A DNA stretch of 64,000 bases from an uncultured bacterium. Its GTDB lineage: Bacteria > Actinomycetota > Coriobacteriia > Coriobacteriales > Coriobacteriaceae. The stretch covers positions 1-64,000 of the forward strand of contig CAJMQJ010000010.1 in assembly GCA_905215525.1 (NCBI GenBank). The letters are read 5' to 3'. The position numbers were made by a program, and so were the translations under genes. The notes under the pieces were generated by a model, which searched no databases, was not told the origin of the DNA, and was given only the letters and a program-made list of their open reading frames with translations. This document shows positions 34,429-43,235 of the stretch, piece after piece (the stretch's first letter is position 1; each line of letters starts with the position of its first letter).

Positions 34429-35859
34429 TCAGGTGGTTGTCGGGACATAGGGATAGTAGTCAAAGCGCAGTGTCATAAGCCGCTGTGGGGATTCAATAGC
34501 CGCGGCGATGATATTGGCATCGCGGGCACGATCAAACCCTTCGAGTTCGATCTGATACGAGACGTCTTGCATAATGTCCAGACGTCGCCAGGCTAGAAGT
34601 GTGTCGCCATCGAATTCCAAGGTCTTGCCTCCGTCTGGGGCAACGGCGTATAGACGCAGTTTAGCGGTGGTTGCAGGGTCGACAACCGTGACCTTTTTAA
34701 TTTCGTTTCGAGTATTCTTGGCGCCCAACAAGGTGAGCAGTGTTGGGGCCACGACCTCGCCTGATGGCAAAAAGACGACTTCGATGGATTCGGGAAATGC
34801 GATGATGGCCGACTTGCGGACGGGCTGATTGGCGGCGGCAACTTCGATGTTTGCAGCATCGATGACCTCTGTGTGGTCGAGGGCGGCAAGCACGCAGCAG
34901 TTACCTTCATCGATCTCCTGAGGATCAGCAAGCCCCAGACTGTCCGCGAGCTCGGGATCGTTTGGACCGGTAGCGGGCTCATTCGGTGCTTCGAAAGAAG
35001 CTGGGACGCTGTTTGTCGGCGACAGCGTGTCGCCCGCACCTGCTTCTTTGTCCGTGCTCTCTTCTTGTATGGTTGCGTTGATGGGTTCGTCGTTTGAGGG
35101 GAGCGTCTTGGCGTCAAGCGCGGAGGGGAGAATTCTGATGGCTCCGGATCCGTTCCACTCCATTTCGAGAAGCGCCGGGTCGGCAAGAATGCGTTGCCTG
35201 CTTTGCGCGTGGGCATCGATTTCAATAGGGCCTGCCTCTGTCCCTCGTGTAAGGCTGAGTGATCCGGCTGACTTCTCGAAATGAGCGTCTGTGTCTTTGG
35301 TGCTGATGGCGTAGAACAGCAGGGATGCTTCTCCCGCCGCGATGGCATCGGTGTCGGCTTTGGTCAGCCGCAACGATGCTGTGAATGAGAGGGTGGGCTG
35401 CACATCGTCTGCATTCGTGGCGGCGCAGCCCAGACATATACCGCCTCCTTTCTCGAAAAACGCACCGTCGAAGGCGACCTTCGCTCCGTTCGCCGAGTCA
35501 TCGACCGAAGCGATGTCGATGCGCAGCTCTAAATTGCATGGATCGCCATCTGCATCGAGCACAACCGAGCGCCATGTGCAGACGGCGCACCCCGCCTGGG
35601 AGCCGTTTGCCTTGTTCGAACGATTGATATCCACGACTATCGAGCCGTCCGTATTACGACGAAGGCATCCCGAGGTTGAGATTGCGGCCTGTGCGATCGA
35701 AAAACGCTTGCACGCAATGGCGCTCGACGGATTTGGTGCAGAGCTTAGGGCTGCTGGTAAGGAGTCCGCCATGACGGGAGTCGCCCAAGCGGCGACAGGC
35801 GTTCCGGTTGCGAGCGCGCCGCAGAGTGCGACGACGGGCAAAAGGTTCTTCGATGCCAT
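34429..35859 (-). CDS. Secreted protein, unknown (last gene of five-gene surface operon)
   Basis: This 476-residue protein has a typical signal peptide (MASKNLLPVVALCGALATGTPVAAWA) and is otherwise unrecognised. It contains paired cysteines in GCAVCTW and ICLGCAATN and further Cys at the mature N-terminus. Beta-rich segments are separated by an acidic Ser/Asn/Pro/Glu-rich linker (about 265-325). The C-terminus ends without an anchor, in DYYPYVPTTT. AAGGAG stands before the ATG. It lies 18 bases after the preceding small membrane protein gene, so it is in the same transcript. It may be a disulfide- or metal-stabilised extracellular protein, perhaps an assembly or adhesion factor. Confidence 0.6.
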   Translation of the reverse strand: MASKNLLPVVALCGALATGTPVAAWATPVMADSLPAALSSAPNPSSAIACKRFSIAQAAISTSGCLRRNTDGSIVVDINRSNKANGSQAGCAVCTWRSVVLDADGDPCNLELRIDIASVDDSANGAKVAFDGAFFEKGGGICLGCAATNADDVQPTLSFTASLRLTKADTDAIAAGEASLLFYAISTKDTDAHFEKSAGSLSLTRGTEAGPIEIDAHAQSRQRILADPALLEMEWNGSGAIRILPSALDAKTLPSNDEPINATIQEESTDKEAGAGDTLSPTNSVPASFEAPNEPATGPNDPELADSLGLADPQEIDEGNCCVLAALDHTEVIDAANIEVAAANQPVRKSAIIAFPESIEVVFLPSGEVVAPTLLTLLGAKNTRNEIKKVTVVDPATTAKLRLYAVAPDGGKTLEFDGDTLLAWRRLDIMQDVSYQIELEGFDRARDANIIAAAIESPQRLMTLRFDYYPYVPTTT

Positions 35860-35877
35860 GGGGTCTCCTTAGCTAAT

Positions 35878-36159
35878 TTAGTGCGGCCTGTCCGTGTTTC
35901 GTTTCTGGCTGCGTTTGATGTGCAGACCGAGGCCGGCGGTTCCCGCACCTGCTGCCGTGGCGCCTGCTGCCAAGAGCCATCGTCTGTCGTCTGTCTGTGC
36001 CAACGGTTCCTTGCAGTTGCCGCGGTCGAGCTCCGAGAGGTCGACCGTCACTTGCGTGGCGGCCTGCGCCTGTTCTTGCTGGGCAAAGGCCATGGCTGGC
36101 CCAAACGCTAGGATACTGACGGCGGCGGCCAGGGCGACGGCCTTATGCCGTGTGCGCAC
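35878..36159 (-). CDS. Small secreted protein with sorting-signal-like C-terminus
   Basis: This protein of about 93 residues begins VRTRHKAVALAAAVSILAFGPAMAFAQQ, a good signal peptide with a cleavable AFA site. A short polar middle follows, then LAQTDD, a hydrophobic Ala/Gly helix and a KRSQKR tail. That layout equals a Gram-positive cell wall sorting signal with a degenerate LPxTG (LAQTD), so cell-wall or pilus anchoring by sortase is possible. The GTG start overlaps the end of the upstream gene by 17 bases, with a weak ribosome-binding site, so translation coupling is likely. An in-frame ATG 30 bases earlier lies inside the upstream gene. Confidence 0.5.
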   Translation of the reverse strand: MRTRHKAVALAAAVSILAFGPAMAFAQQEQAQAATQVTVDLSELDRGNCKEPLAQTDDRRWLLAAGATAAGAGTAGLGLHIKRSQKRNTDRPH

Positions 36160-36742
36160 CGGGCTCGACCGTCCAGGTGATCGTTGCAACCTGATCGCCT
36201 TCGCCGGTTACGCGGAAGATGTCGCGCGTGACGCGGGCGACGTTTCCGCTTGTCTTGAGCTTAATTTTGTCCGTGCCGCCGGCAATGCCCTGGTAGCCCA
36301 TGTCGAAGGCTGCATTCTTGGAAAGATCGAGGCCCGTCTCCTGCATTGCGGCGCTGGCGTTCTGGAGTGCGCCGTCGGGGCCGACCTTAAAGTCGATGGA
36401 ATTCTGCGCGGTTCCGGCCTTGGCGTCGGCGGCAATGGTCCAGGTGTTCATGGCGTCGATCTTCATGTTGGTGACATGGATGCCGTAGGCCGAATGATTG
36501 TCGATGGTGGTCGCGTCTTCTGAGGGGCCCTGAAGCGTGCCGTCGGCCTTGGCGACGAAGGGAATAACCGTCGGAACTTTGAACTCTACGTTGTCGATCT
36601 CGGTCCTGACCATTACTTTCGTGGTTCCAACGCGCCCGGCTGCCAGAGCTGGCGTCGGGGCGGCGCCCATTGCGAGCGCGAGCGCGAGCCCTGCGCCCAC
36701 GACGAGCGCTCTGGCTCCGTTCATGTTCCTGGTGATGTCCAT
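36143..36742 (-). CDS. Secreted beta-rich surface protein, unknown
   Basis: This 199-residue protein has a signal peptide ending about residue 35 (ALAMGAAPTPALAA) and a mature part of repeated short strands. EFKVPTVIPFVAKADGTLQGPSEDATTIDNHSAYGIHVTNMKI resembles surface subunits in which a Pro/Gly-containing strand is followed by an N-x-S-x-x-x-V-x-V strand, loosely WxL or pilin-like. No transmembrane tail or sorting signal is present, so it is probably a soluble or assembled extracellular subunit. AAAGGAAC precedes the ATG. It is separated by 90 bases from the upstream gene and overlaps the downstream one. Confidence 0.55.
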   Translation of the reverse strand: MDITRNMNGARALVVGAGLALALAMGAAPTPALAAGRVGTTKVMVRTEIDNVEFKVPTVIPFVAKADGTLQGPSEDATTIDNHSAYGIHVTNMKIDAMNTWTIAADAKAGTAQNSIDFKVGPDGALQNASAAMQETGLDLSKNAAFDMGYQGIAGGTDKIKLKTSGNVARVTRDIFRVTGEGDQVATITWTVEPGAHTA

Positions 36743-36832
36743 GGTCGTTCCTTTCTATTCGCCGCGGGCCGTCCCCGCGATGATTGGACGAATGCTGGTG
36801 AATTGCGTGCGGTGCCGCGTCGGCCGAAAAAG

Positions 36833-37342
36833 CTAGTTCTCGGCTTGCTCAACCCGTACCTTGACACGTGTCGGATTGCCGTGGCTGTCGAGGGTCTTGG
36901 CATCGAGTGCCTGGATCTCGATGTATGCCTCGCCTTCTTTGATGTCGCCGGCGGGGCACGTCTCGATTGTCTTGCCGGTCTCGACCACACCGGATTCGTA
37001 CATGGTCTCGTCGTTTTGGATGACGCGGAATCGCTGGGGAAATTTATTGTCTTGGACGTTTTGCACGTTGACGCGCAGCTTGCCGTCCTCCTGTAGCTGA
37101 GCGACCGGCGCGACCGAAATCGTCATTATGTTGTCGCGGACGATGGCATCGAGCTCATCTTGGATTTCTTGTCGCGATTTGCCCTCTGCCGTCGTGACTG
37201 AGGCGCCCGCTTCGGGCACGGGCTGCGACTGCCAGGCGTATAGCCCTACGGCGATGAGGGCGCAGACGATAGCCAGGCAGACAACGACGAGTTTCTTGCG
37301 ACGCCCCAGTCCTGCGAGGCGGGGCGGCTTCTTCGCACTCAT
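36833..37342 (-). CDS. Membrane-anchored extracytoplasmic protein, unknown
   Basis: This 169-residue protein has one N-terminal membrane segment (KKLVVVCLAIVCALIAVGLYAWQ) after a basic cytoplasmic stretch. The extracytoplasmic part contains VNVQNVQDNKFPQRFRVIQNDETMYESGVVETGKTIE, a beta-sandwich-like pattern similar in style to the next protein's repeated strands. The family is not recognised. The ATG overlaps the end of the preceding gene (ATGA, four bases). It probably helps present or anchor the secreted subunits. Confidence 0.6.
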   Translation of the reverse strand: MSAKKPPRLAGLGRRKKLVVVCLAIVCALIAVGLYAWQSQPVPEAGASVTTAEGKSRQEIQDELDAIVRDNIMTISVAPVAQLQEDGKLRVNVQNVQDNKFPQRFRVIQNDETMYESGVVETGKTIETCPAGDIKEGEAYIEIQALDAKTLDSHGNPTRVKVRVEQAEN

Positions 37343-37635
37343 GCGGCGTCCTTGGTGGTGTAGACACGTGCGAACGTGGACGGGTCCGCTCCAAAGAGCA
37401 TGTGAAGCATCAGGCGGCGCGAGTAGATGAGCTCGTCAAAGTCGTGAGGGAGCTCGATGTCGTGGATACGCGCGATGTGGTGGGCGAGCGCCGAGAACGA
37501 CTCGGGGTCGCAGATAACATCGGTGGTGACGTGGTAGACCGCCGTATCGGGGAACGCCTCTTCGTCGAAAGGCAGGAGATAGGGATCGTCGTCGACCTCG
37601 ATGGCGACGCCGTACTGGGGCCAGTAATATGCCAT
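37339..37635 (-). CDS. Small cytosolic protein, unknown (first gene of surface operon)
   Basis: This 98-residue soluble protein lacks a signal peptide and shows an aromatic start (MAYYWPQYGVAIEVDDDPYLLPFDEEAFPDTAVYHVTTDVICDPESFSALAHHIARIHDIEL). I do not recognise it; it could be a regulator, chaperone or immunity-type partner for the secreted proteins. GGGAGG precedes the ATG. It opens the five-gene operon with a four-base overlap to the next gene. Confidence 0.55.
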   Translation of the reverse strand: MAYYWPQYGVAIEVDDDPYLLPFDEEAFPDTAVYHVTTDVICDPESFSALAHHIARIHDIELPHDFDELIYSRRLMLHMLFGADPSTFARVYTTKDAA

Positions 37636-37981
37636 GGGAACCTCCCTGCTTCTGGGGCCAAAACTTCTATCGGTTTTGGTTGTCGACGCCGACCGTATCA
37701 GCCGCTACTTGACCAATTTCTGACCAAATGCTTGACGGATTGACATCTCCGCAGGTAAAAGGTGGAAAAAATTACTCCAACTTTTTTCGAGCGACAATCG
37801 AGCGGTCGGCGACGGCGGGGCGATATGTGTCAAAAGCATCGTCTGCCGAGGAAGCCTTGCCGTTCGCCGAATTGCACAAACGTAAAAATCGCCAATTATG
37901 GAGACGGTCTCGAACACGTCGACGAAACGATGCGGTAACATCTCCCTGCAAACACTGTAGTTAGCTAAAGGGGGAGTTCGC
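37636..37981. other. 346-bp intergenic region upstream of FAD dehydrogenase operon
   Basis: No gene was found. The left third has repeated TTGAC/TGACC motifs (37708-37745) that could be regulator sites or overlapping -35 elements. A terminator-like hairpin, AAAAGGTGGA with TCCAACTTTTTT (about 37755-37786, one mismatch), follows. The right part is ordinary sequence up to the GGGGGAG ribosome-binding site of the dehydrogenase. The region must contain promoters for the divergent surface operon and the dehydrogenase operon, but none is certain. Confidence 0.4.
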
Positions 37982-39583
37982 GTGTCTGCAACCATTAAAC
38001 CCTTCACCGATGAGTTCGAAGAGTATGGCCGCGATGAATCTCGTGCATCGGGCGAAGCATCGAGCATCTCGTTTCCGACAACGGAAGACGAGGTCCGTGC
38101 CATTTTGGAAACGCTCCATGCCGAGCGTGTCCCGGTAACGGTTCAGGGCGCCCGAACCGGCCTTGCCGCCGGTGCCGTGCCCCACGGTGGGCATATCCTC
38201 AATACTTCCCGTATGAATCGCTACTTGGGCCTTCGCCGCGATGAACAAAGCCAATTTCTGCTGCGCGTGGAGCCGGGCGTTGTGCTCTCGGAGCTGCGTA
38301 AGCAGCTGAGCAAGAAGGTACTGCCGACCGCTGGTTGGGACCAGGCATCGCTTGAGGCCTACGAGGAGTTCCAAGAGTCCCCCGAGCAGTTCTTTCCCAC
38401 CGATCCCACCGAGGCATCTGCCTGTCTGGGTGGCATGGCGGCATGCAACGCCTCCGGCGCCCGCAGCTACGCTTACGGCCCCATGCGCCCGCATATCACG
38501 GGACTCCACGTCGCGCTGGCTGATGGCGATTTGCTTGAGCTTCAGCGCGGCGAGGCTTTTGCCCAGGGCCGCCACCTGTCGCTCGTGACGGCAGAGGGCC
38601 GTACGCTCGAGCTCGATCTTCCCGGCTATACCATGCCCGAGACAAAAAATGCCTCAGGCTATTTCGTTGCGGACGATATGGACGCCATCGACCTCTTTAT
38701 CGGCGCGTGCGGCACGCTCGGCGTTATCACCGAGCTCGAGATTGCCCTGCAGGCGGCGCCTGCGGTCGTTTGGGGTGTGAGTTGCTTTTTCGATAGCGAG
38801 GACAAGGCGGTGTCCTTTACCGATTCCGTGCGCCCTGTCCTGTCCCATGCGGCTGCCATCGAGTACTTCGATGCTGGCGCCCTGGATATTCTACGTCGCC
38901 AGCGCGAGCAGTCGACGGCGTTTGCCTCGCTGCCGGCGCTCGACAAAGAGGCCAAGGTATGTGTCTACGTGGAGCTCGATTGCGATGACGAGGCGCAGGC
39001 GACCGAGGAGCTGTACCACTTGGGATGGGTGCTGGAGCTTGCGGGCGGCCGCGACGATGCGACATGGGTCGCCCGCAACGAAGTCGATCGCGAGTGCCAG
39101 CGGTTCTTCCGCCACGCGGTGCCCGAGAGCGTCAACATGCTCATTGACGAGCGTCGCCGCACCGACCCCACCATTACCAAGCTGGGATCGGATATGTCGG
39201 TGCCCAATGCACGCCTTGCCGATGTCGTGGCCCTCTATCGCCGCACGCTGGCCGAAAGCGGGCTTGAGTCTGCTGCCTGGGGACACATCGGGAACAACCA
39301 TCTGCATGTGAACATCCTGCCGCGCGATGCGCAAGACTACCGTCGTGGTGGAGAGCTCTTTGCCCAGTGGGCTTCCGAGGTCACGGCCATGGGCGGTGCC
39401 GTTTCTGCCGAACACGGCGTCGGCAAGATCAAGGCGGGCTTCTTGGAGACGATGTACGGCCACGAGGCCATGGTCGAGTCGGCGCGTCTCAAACTCCAGC
39501 TTGATCCTGCCGGCCAGCTGGGTCGCGGCAACCTGTTTACGGAGAAGCTCTTGGATGAACTCGTCCAGAAAGGGGGCGCGTGA
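37982..39583 (+). CDS. FAD-binding oxidase, glycolate/D-lactate dehydrogenase type (LctD-like)
   Basis: This 533-residue flavoprotein of the vanillyl-alcohol oxidase/GlcD group has an FAD-binding half with VTVQGARTGLAAGAVPHGG and LGGMAACNASGARSYAYG. The catalytic half contains AAWGHIGNNHLHVNILP and a C-terminal AEHGVGKIKAGFL with the substrate-binding His. This fold oxidises 2-hydroxy acids such as lactate or glycolate. Directly downstream are EtfB and ferredoxin-fused EtfA, an arrangement known from the electron-confurcating lactate dehydrogenase (LctBCD) of acetogens, so lactate is the best guess. GTG start with GGGGGAG upstream; its stop overlaps an in-frame GTG of the etfB region. Confidence 0.88.
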   Translation: MSATIKPFTDEFEEYGRDESRASGEASSISFPTTEDEVRAILETLHAERVPVTVQGARTGLAAGAVPHGGHILNTSRMNRYLGLRRDEQSQFLLRVEPGVVLSELRKQLSKKVLPTAGWDQASLEAYEEFQESPEQFFPTDPTEASACLGGMAACNASGARSYAYGPMRPHITGLHVALADGDLLELQRGEAFAQGRHLSLVTAEGRTLELDLPGYTMPETKNASGYFVADDMDAIDLFIGACGTLGVITELEIALQAAPAVVWGVSCFFDSEDKAVSFTDSVRPVLSHAAAIEYFDAGALDILRRQREQSTAFASLPALDKEAKVCVYVELDCDDEAQATEELYHLGWVLELAGGRDDATWVARNEVDRECQRFFRHAVPESVNMLIDERRRTDPTITKLGSDMSVPNARLADVVALYRRTLAESGLESAAWGHIGNNHLHVNILPRDAQDYRRGGELFAQWASEVTAMGGAVSAEHGVGKIKAGFLETMYGHEAMVESARLKLQLDPAGQLGRGNLFTEKLLDELVQKGGA

Positions 39584-39585
39584 AG

Positions 39586-40401
39586 ATGAGTGATTTCCAT
39601 ATGGTGGTGTGCGTCAAGGCGGTGCCCGGAAGCACCGAGGTCAAGATGGACCCCAAGACCAATACTATCGTGCGTGATGGCAAGCAGGCGGTCGTTAATC
39701 CCTTCGATGCAAGTGCCCTCGAATGTGCGCTAGCGCTGAAGGACGACTTTATCGGCTTTGGCATGGACGTGCGTGTGACGGTGGTGTCGATGGGCATCCC
39801 CGCGACCGAATCGCTGCTGCGCGACTGCATCGCCCGCGGTGCCGACGACGCGCTGCTGCTGACCGATCGCGCCTTTGCGGGCGCCGATACCCTAGCCACC
39901 ACCTATGCCCTCAAATGCGGCATCGAGGCACTCGATGAGGACTTTGACCTGCTCATCTGCGGCAAGATGGCAGTGGACGGCGATACGGCCCAGATCGGCC
40001 CCGAGCTGGCCGGCGCCTTTGGGGTCCCCTGCGTGACCGACGTGAGCTGTGTGCAGAGCGCGGGATTTACGACGTGTGGCTCGCTGGCGCTCGTTCACGG
40101 CTGCGATGCCGGCGAGGAGACGGTGTACCTGGAGATGCCGTGTGCGATGACGACTGCCAAGGAGATTGGCCAGTTGCGTATGCCGAGTATTGCCGGTATT
40201 CGCGCGGCAGAGGGGGCGGACGTGCGCGTGATCAGTGCCGCCGACGTGAACGCCGACCCCTCGCGTTGCGGCCTTGCCGGATCACCGACGCAGGTCGTGC
40301 GCTCGTTTGTGCCCGACCGTGACCAAACGTGCGAGGCCGTTGAGGGAACGGCGTCCGAGCAGGCGGTAAAACTTGCCAAGATTATTGAGGGGATGGCATA
40401 G
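39586..40401 (+). CDS. etfB: Electron transfer flavoprotein beta subunit (EtfB)
   Basis: This 271-residue protein belongs to the EtfB family: VVCVKAVPGSTEVKMDPKTNTIVRDGKQAVVNPFDASALE at the start, VTVVSMGIPATESLLRDCIARGADDALLLTDRAFAGADTLATTYAL, DLLICGKMAVDGDTAQIGPELA and MTTAKEIGQLRMPSIAGI near the C-terminus. It binds AMP or FAD and shares the flavin site with EtfA. The ATG at 39586 follows AAAGGGGGCG; a GTG two codons earlier is possible. It is translationally packed between the dehydrogenase and etfA (etfA starts at the next base after its stop), so it belongs to the bifurcating complex. Confidence 0.95.
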   Translation: MSDFHMVVCVKAVPGSTEVKMDPKTNTIVRDGKQAVVNPFDASALECALALKDDFIGFGMDVRVTVVSMGIPATESLLRDCIARGADDALLLTDRAFAGADTLATTYALKCGIEALDEDFDLLICGKMAVDGDTAQIGPELAGAFGVPCVTDVSCVQSAGFTTCGSLALVHGCDAGEETVYLEMPCAMTTAKEIGQLRMPSIAGIRAAEGADVRVISAADVNADPSRCGLAGSPTQVVRSFVPDRDQTCEAVEGTASEQAVKLAKIIEGMA

Positions 40402-41607
40402 ATGAGCGGGCTGATTATCGATAGCGAAGCCTGTATCGGCTGCGGTCGCTGCGTTCGCGCCTGCGCCTCGGGCGGCATTGTGGTGGAGGGTGAGCGCCCC
40501 AATCGCTGTGCCCGCGTAACCGACGGCTGTATCCTGTGCGGTGGGTGCGTCGACGCCTGCCCCGTCAACGCCATCTCGATTGAGCGCGACGAGGCCGCCG
40601 GCGCGGCAGACCTTGACGCATATCGAGACATCTGGATCTTCGTGCAGACTGACGAGCACGATGCCGTTGCATCCGTGGCCTTCGAGCTCATGGGCAAGGG
40701 GCGCGAGCTTGCCGATGCCCGCGGCTGCCGTCTGGTGGCACTGGTCGGCATGAGCCCCGAGGGCTCACTCGGGGACCTGGAGCATCTGATTTGCGCCGGT
40801 GCGGACGAAGTTCTGGTCTGTCGTGACGAGCGCCTGCGTCAGAACGACGCGGAGGTCTACGCTCGCTTGATCTGCGATTTGGTAGCCGAGCGCAAGCCCG
40901 AGGCCATTCTGTACGGCGCGACCGCCTTTGGTCGCGAGCTGGCGCCCGGTGTGGCCGTGCGCTTGCAGACGGGTCTTACGGCCGATTGCACGGTGCTTTC
41001 TATGGATACGGAGACGGGTCTGCTGCAGCAGACGCGCCCGGCGTTTGGCGGCAACCTGATGGCCACCATTATCTGCCCCAACCACCGTCCTCAGATGGCA
41101 ACGGTGCGCCCCGGCATCTTTAAGGCGCCCGAGTTTGACTATAGCCGCTCCGGCACGATTACCCAGGTAGTGCTTGCGGATGACGTTAAGGCCCGCGTCG
41201 AGATCTCGATTCCCGCCGAGGAGTGGGGACAGCAGGCCTCAATTGCCGATGCCGAGCGTCTGGTCGTGGTGGGCCGCGGCATCGGCTCCAAGAAGAATCT
41301 GCCCCTGATGCGAAAGCTCGCCGATGCCCTGGGTGCCGAGCTTGGTTGCACGCGTCCCATTGTGGAGGCAGGCTGGTTGGAGTATCGCCACCAAATTGGC
41401 CAGACGGGTGTATCGGTCTCGCCCAAGCTCCTCGTGAGCATCGGTGTCTCGGGCGCTATCCAGCATCTCGCCGGCATCGGTGGGGCGGAGTGCATTTTCG
41501 CCATCAATGAGGACCCGGATGCCCCCATCTTTGGTGCCGCCCAGTACAAGGTCGTCGGCGATGCCGTTGAGATCGTTGAGGAGCTGCTGGCTCAGCTTGA
41601 GCGCTAA
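40402..41607 (+). CDS. etfA: EtfA with N-terminal 2x[4Fe-4S] ferredoxin domain
   Basis: This 401-residue protein starts with a two-cluster ferredoxin (CIGCGRCVRAC at 12-22 and CILCGGCVDACP at 44-55) fused to an Etf alpha subunit. The EtfA part ends with the FAD-binding GRGIGSKKNLPLMRKLADALGAELGCTRPIVEAGWLEYRHQIGQTGVSVSPKLLVSIGVSGAIQHLAGI. Ferredoxin fusion of this kind is a marker of bifurcating or confurcating Etf complexes, which couple NADH or ferredoxin to a dehydrogenase. The four terminal bases overlap the convergent HD-domain gene. Confidence 0.95.
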   Translation: MSGLIIDSEACIGCGRCVRACASGGIVVEGERPNRCARVTDGCILCGGCVDACPVNAISIERDEAAGAADLDAYRDIWIFVQTDEHDAVASVAFELMGKGRELADARGCRLVALVGMSPEGSLGDLEHLICAGADEVLVCRDERLRQNDAEVYARLICDLVAERKPEAILYGATAFGRELAPGVAVRLQTGLTADCTVLSMDTETGLLQQTRPAFGGNLMATIICPNHRPQMATVRPGIFKAPEFDYSRSGTITQVVLADDVKARVEISIPAEEWGQQASIADAERLVVVGRGIGSKKNLPLMRKLADALGAELGCTRPIVEAGWLEYRHQIGQTGVSVSPKLLVSIGVSGAIQHLAGIGGAECIFAINEDPDAPIFGAAQYKVVGDAVEIVEELLAQLER

Positions 41608-42416
41608 GCGCGCGTCAGCCAGTCGCGCATCTCGTCCTTTAGGCGGCTCCAGGTTGCCTGCGTGGCGGGGTCGGTAAAGGGCCGCGTAATGCCAAAGGGT
41701 GCGTCGAGCAGGCGGTGGATATCGCCCTGTTTGCGCGCCAGCGCGCGGCTCGCTGGATAGACGAGCTCAAACATAAAGCAGATGAGTCCCACCAGGTAGT
41801 CTGCGGGCTCATCGCGCTCATCGCGTGCGACGCAGCGGTGCTCGTCAAAGGCGGTAAGCGCCGGTGTCGAGAAGTGGCTGGCGAGAAACGTGTCCTCATC
41901 CACCTTGAGGATGGTGTCGACGGTGCTGTCGGCGATGGTGCGCATAATGTCGATCTTGTCGCCATCGCGCACGATCTCGCAGAAGCTCCGTGTACGGGTG
42001 TCGAGTTCCGTGGGCAGGCGAAAATCACTGTGGTGGGCGATGCTCGCGCGGATCAGTTCGTCCTCTGCCGGGTCATCGATAAAGTCGCGGATGCTCGTTA
42101 CGGCGGGTGCATCGGCGGGATTCTCGCCAAAGAGGATCTCGATGCCCAGCGCTGCATGGCTCATGCTCTCGGCGTCCTTAAAGGTGTCCCAGTGCCGCAA
42201 CTGCTCAAAGCGGCCCATATCGTGTAGCAGGCCGCAAAGCCATGCCAGGTCAATATCTTCTGACGACCAGCCCTGCTCGCGCGCTACGGCATCGCATGCC
42301 TCGGCCACGTGGTACGTATGCTCGATTTTGAGCGCGATGCGTGGACTGGTGGCGTCGTAGGCATCGGTGTAGCTTTTGAAGGCCGCGCGCGCCCGGTCTC
42401 GATCGATAGCTGTCAT
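41604..42416 (-). CDS. HD-domain phosphohydrolase family protein
   Basis: This 270-residue protein has an HD domain: IEHTYHVAEACDAVAREQ with the first His, LAWLCGLLHDMGRFEQLRHW with HD, ASIAHHSDFRLP, and FCEIVRDGDKIDI with the last Asp. These are metal-dependent phosphohydrolases acting on nucleotides or related phosphoesters; the substrate is unknown. The C-terminal helical part is poorly conserved to me. Its 3' end overlaps the 3' end of etfA by four bases on the opposite strand, so both operons end without visible spacing for a terminator. Confidence 0.85.
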   Translation of the reverse strand: MTAIDRDRARAAFKSYTDAYDATSPRIALKIEHTYHVAEACDAVAREQGWSSEDIDLAWLCGLLHDMGRFEQLRHWDTFKDAESMSHAALGIEILFGENPADAPAVTSIRDFIDDPAEDELIRASIAHHSDFRLPTELDTRTRSFCEIVRDGDKIDIMRTIADSTVDTILKVDEDTFLASHFSTPALTAFDEHRCVARDERDEPADYLVGLICFMFELVYPASRALARKQGDIHRLLDAPFGITRPFTDPATQATWSRLKDEMRDWLTRA

Positions 42417-42542
42417 AATGACTTCCTAAAAAGTTGTGTCTTTCGATCCGGTGGCAATTGTAGGTGAACTCGGTTGCTGTCGGATGATGATTCTGCCGTG
42501 TCGCTACATGCGGCTCGGAGACCTTGTCAGGATGAGAAGCGT

Positions 42543-43235
42543 ATGGTGCTCAAAATCGTTAGAACCGTCTGGCCAGTGATGCTTACCTATGTTGCAATAG
42601 GCGCGCCGTGCGGAATGATCATGGGGCAGACGGGAATGGAGCCCTGGATGGTCTTTGCTCTGAGCAGCACGTTTGTGACGGGCAGCGGCCAGTTTATGAT
42701 CTGCAATCTTTGGCTGGCGGGCGTGCCTGCAGCATCGATCGTCGCGAGCGTTGCTGCCATCTCCTCGCGCTTTGCGCTTTACTCGGCATCGATCGCGCCG
42801 CATCTGACGGGTGCCTCGAAGCGTCAGACGCTGGCTGTTGCCGCGACACTTACCGAGGAGGCATATGGCATCTCGCTTGCCAAGTTGGTTGAAGGGGAGG
42901 ATTGGGGCCCGCGCGAGTCCTTCGTGCTCAACGTGATTCTCATCGCAACATGGGGCGTTTCGTGTACGATGGGCGCCATCGTCGGCACCGTTGTCGATGT
43001 TCCCACCGCCATTGCAGCCTTTGTCTGCACCTCGCTCTTTATCTGCCTGCTCTTTTCGCAGCGGCTGTCGCGCGGCAACGTTGTCGCGGCGGTTTCGGGC
43101 GCGGTGTCCGTCGCCGTATGCAAGTTCTTGGGCCTCACGAATATTGCCGTGCCGGCAAGCATCGTGGCCGGCATTGCCATTGCGTTGGCGTGCGATGCTG
43201 TATTTGACGGAAGAGGTGCCCGCGATGCCCGTTAA
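42543..43235 (+). CDS. azlC: AzlC-family branched-chain amino acid exporter subunit
   Basis: This 230-residue membrane protein of the AzlC (LIV-E) family shows the typical AIGAPCGMIMGQTGMEPWMVFALSSTFVTGSGQFMICNLWLAGVPAASIVASVAAISSRFALYSASIAPHL start, with about seven membrane segments. With AzlD it exports branched-chain amino acids or analogues such as azaleucine. The ATG after AGGATGAGAAG is preferred; 23 upstream in-frame codons lack conservation. It overlaps azlD by 11 bases, a typical pair. The branched-chain amino acid uptake operon lies 12 kb downstream. Confidence 0.9.
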   Translation: MVLKIVRTVWPVMLTYVAIGAPCGMIMGQTGMEPWMVFALSSTFVTGSGQFMICNLWLAGVPAASIVASVAAISSRFALYSASIAPHLTGASKRQTLAVAATLTEEAYGISLAKLVEGEDWGPRESFVLNVILIATWGVSCTMGAIVGTVVDVPTAIAAFVCTSLFICLLFSQRLSRGNVVAAVSGAVSVAVCKFLGLTNIAVPASIVAGIAIALACDAVFDGRGARDAR

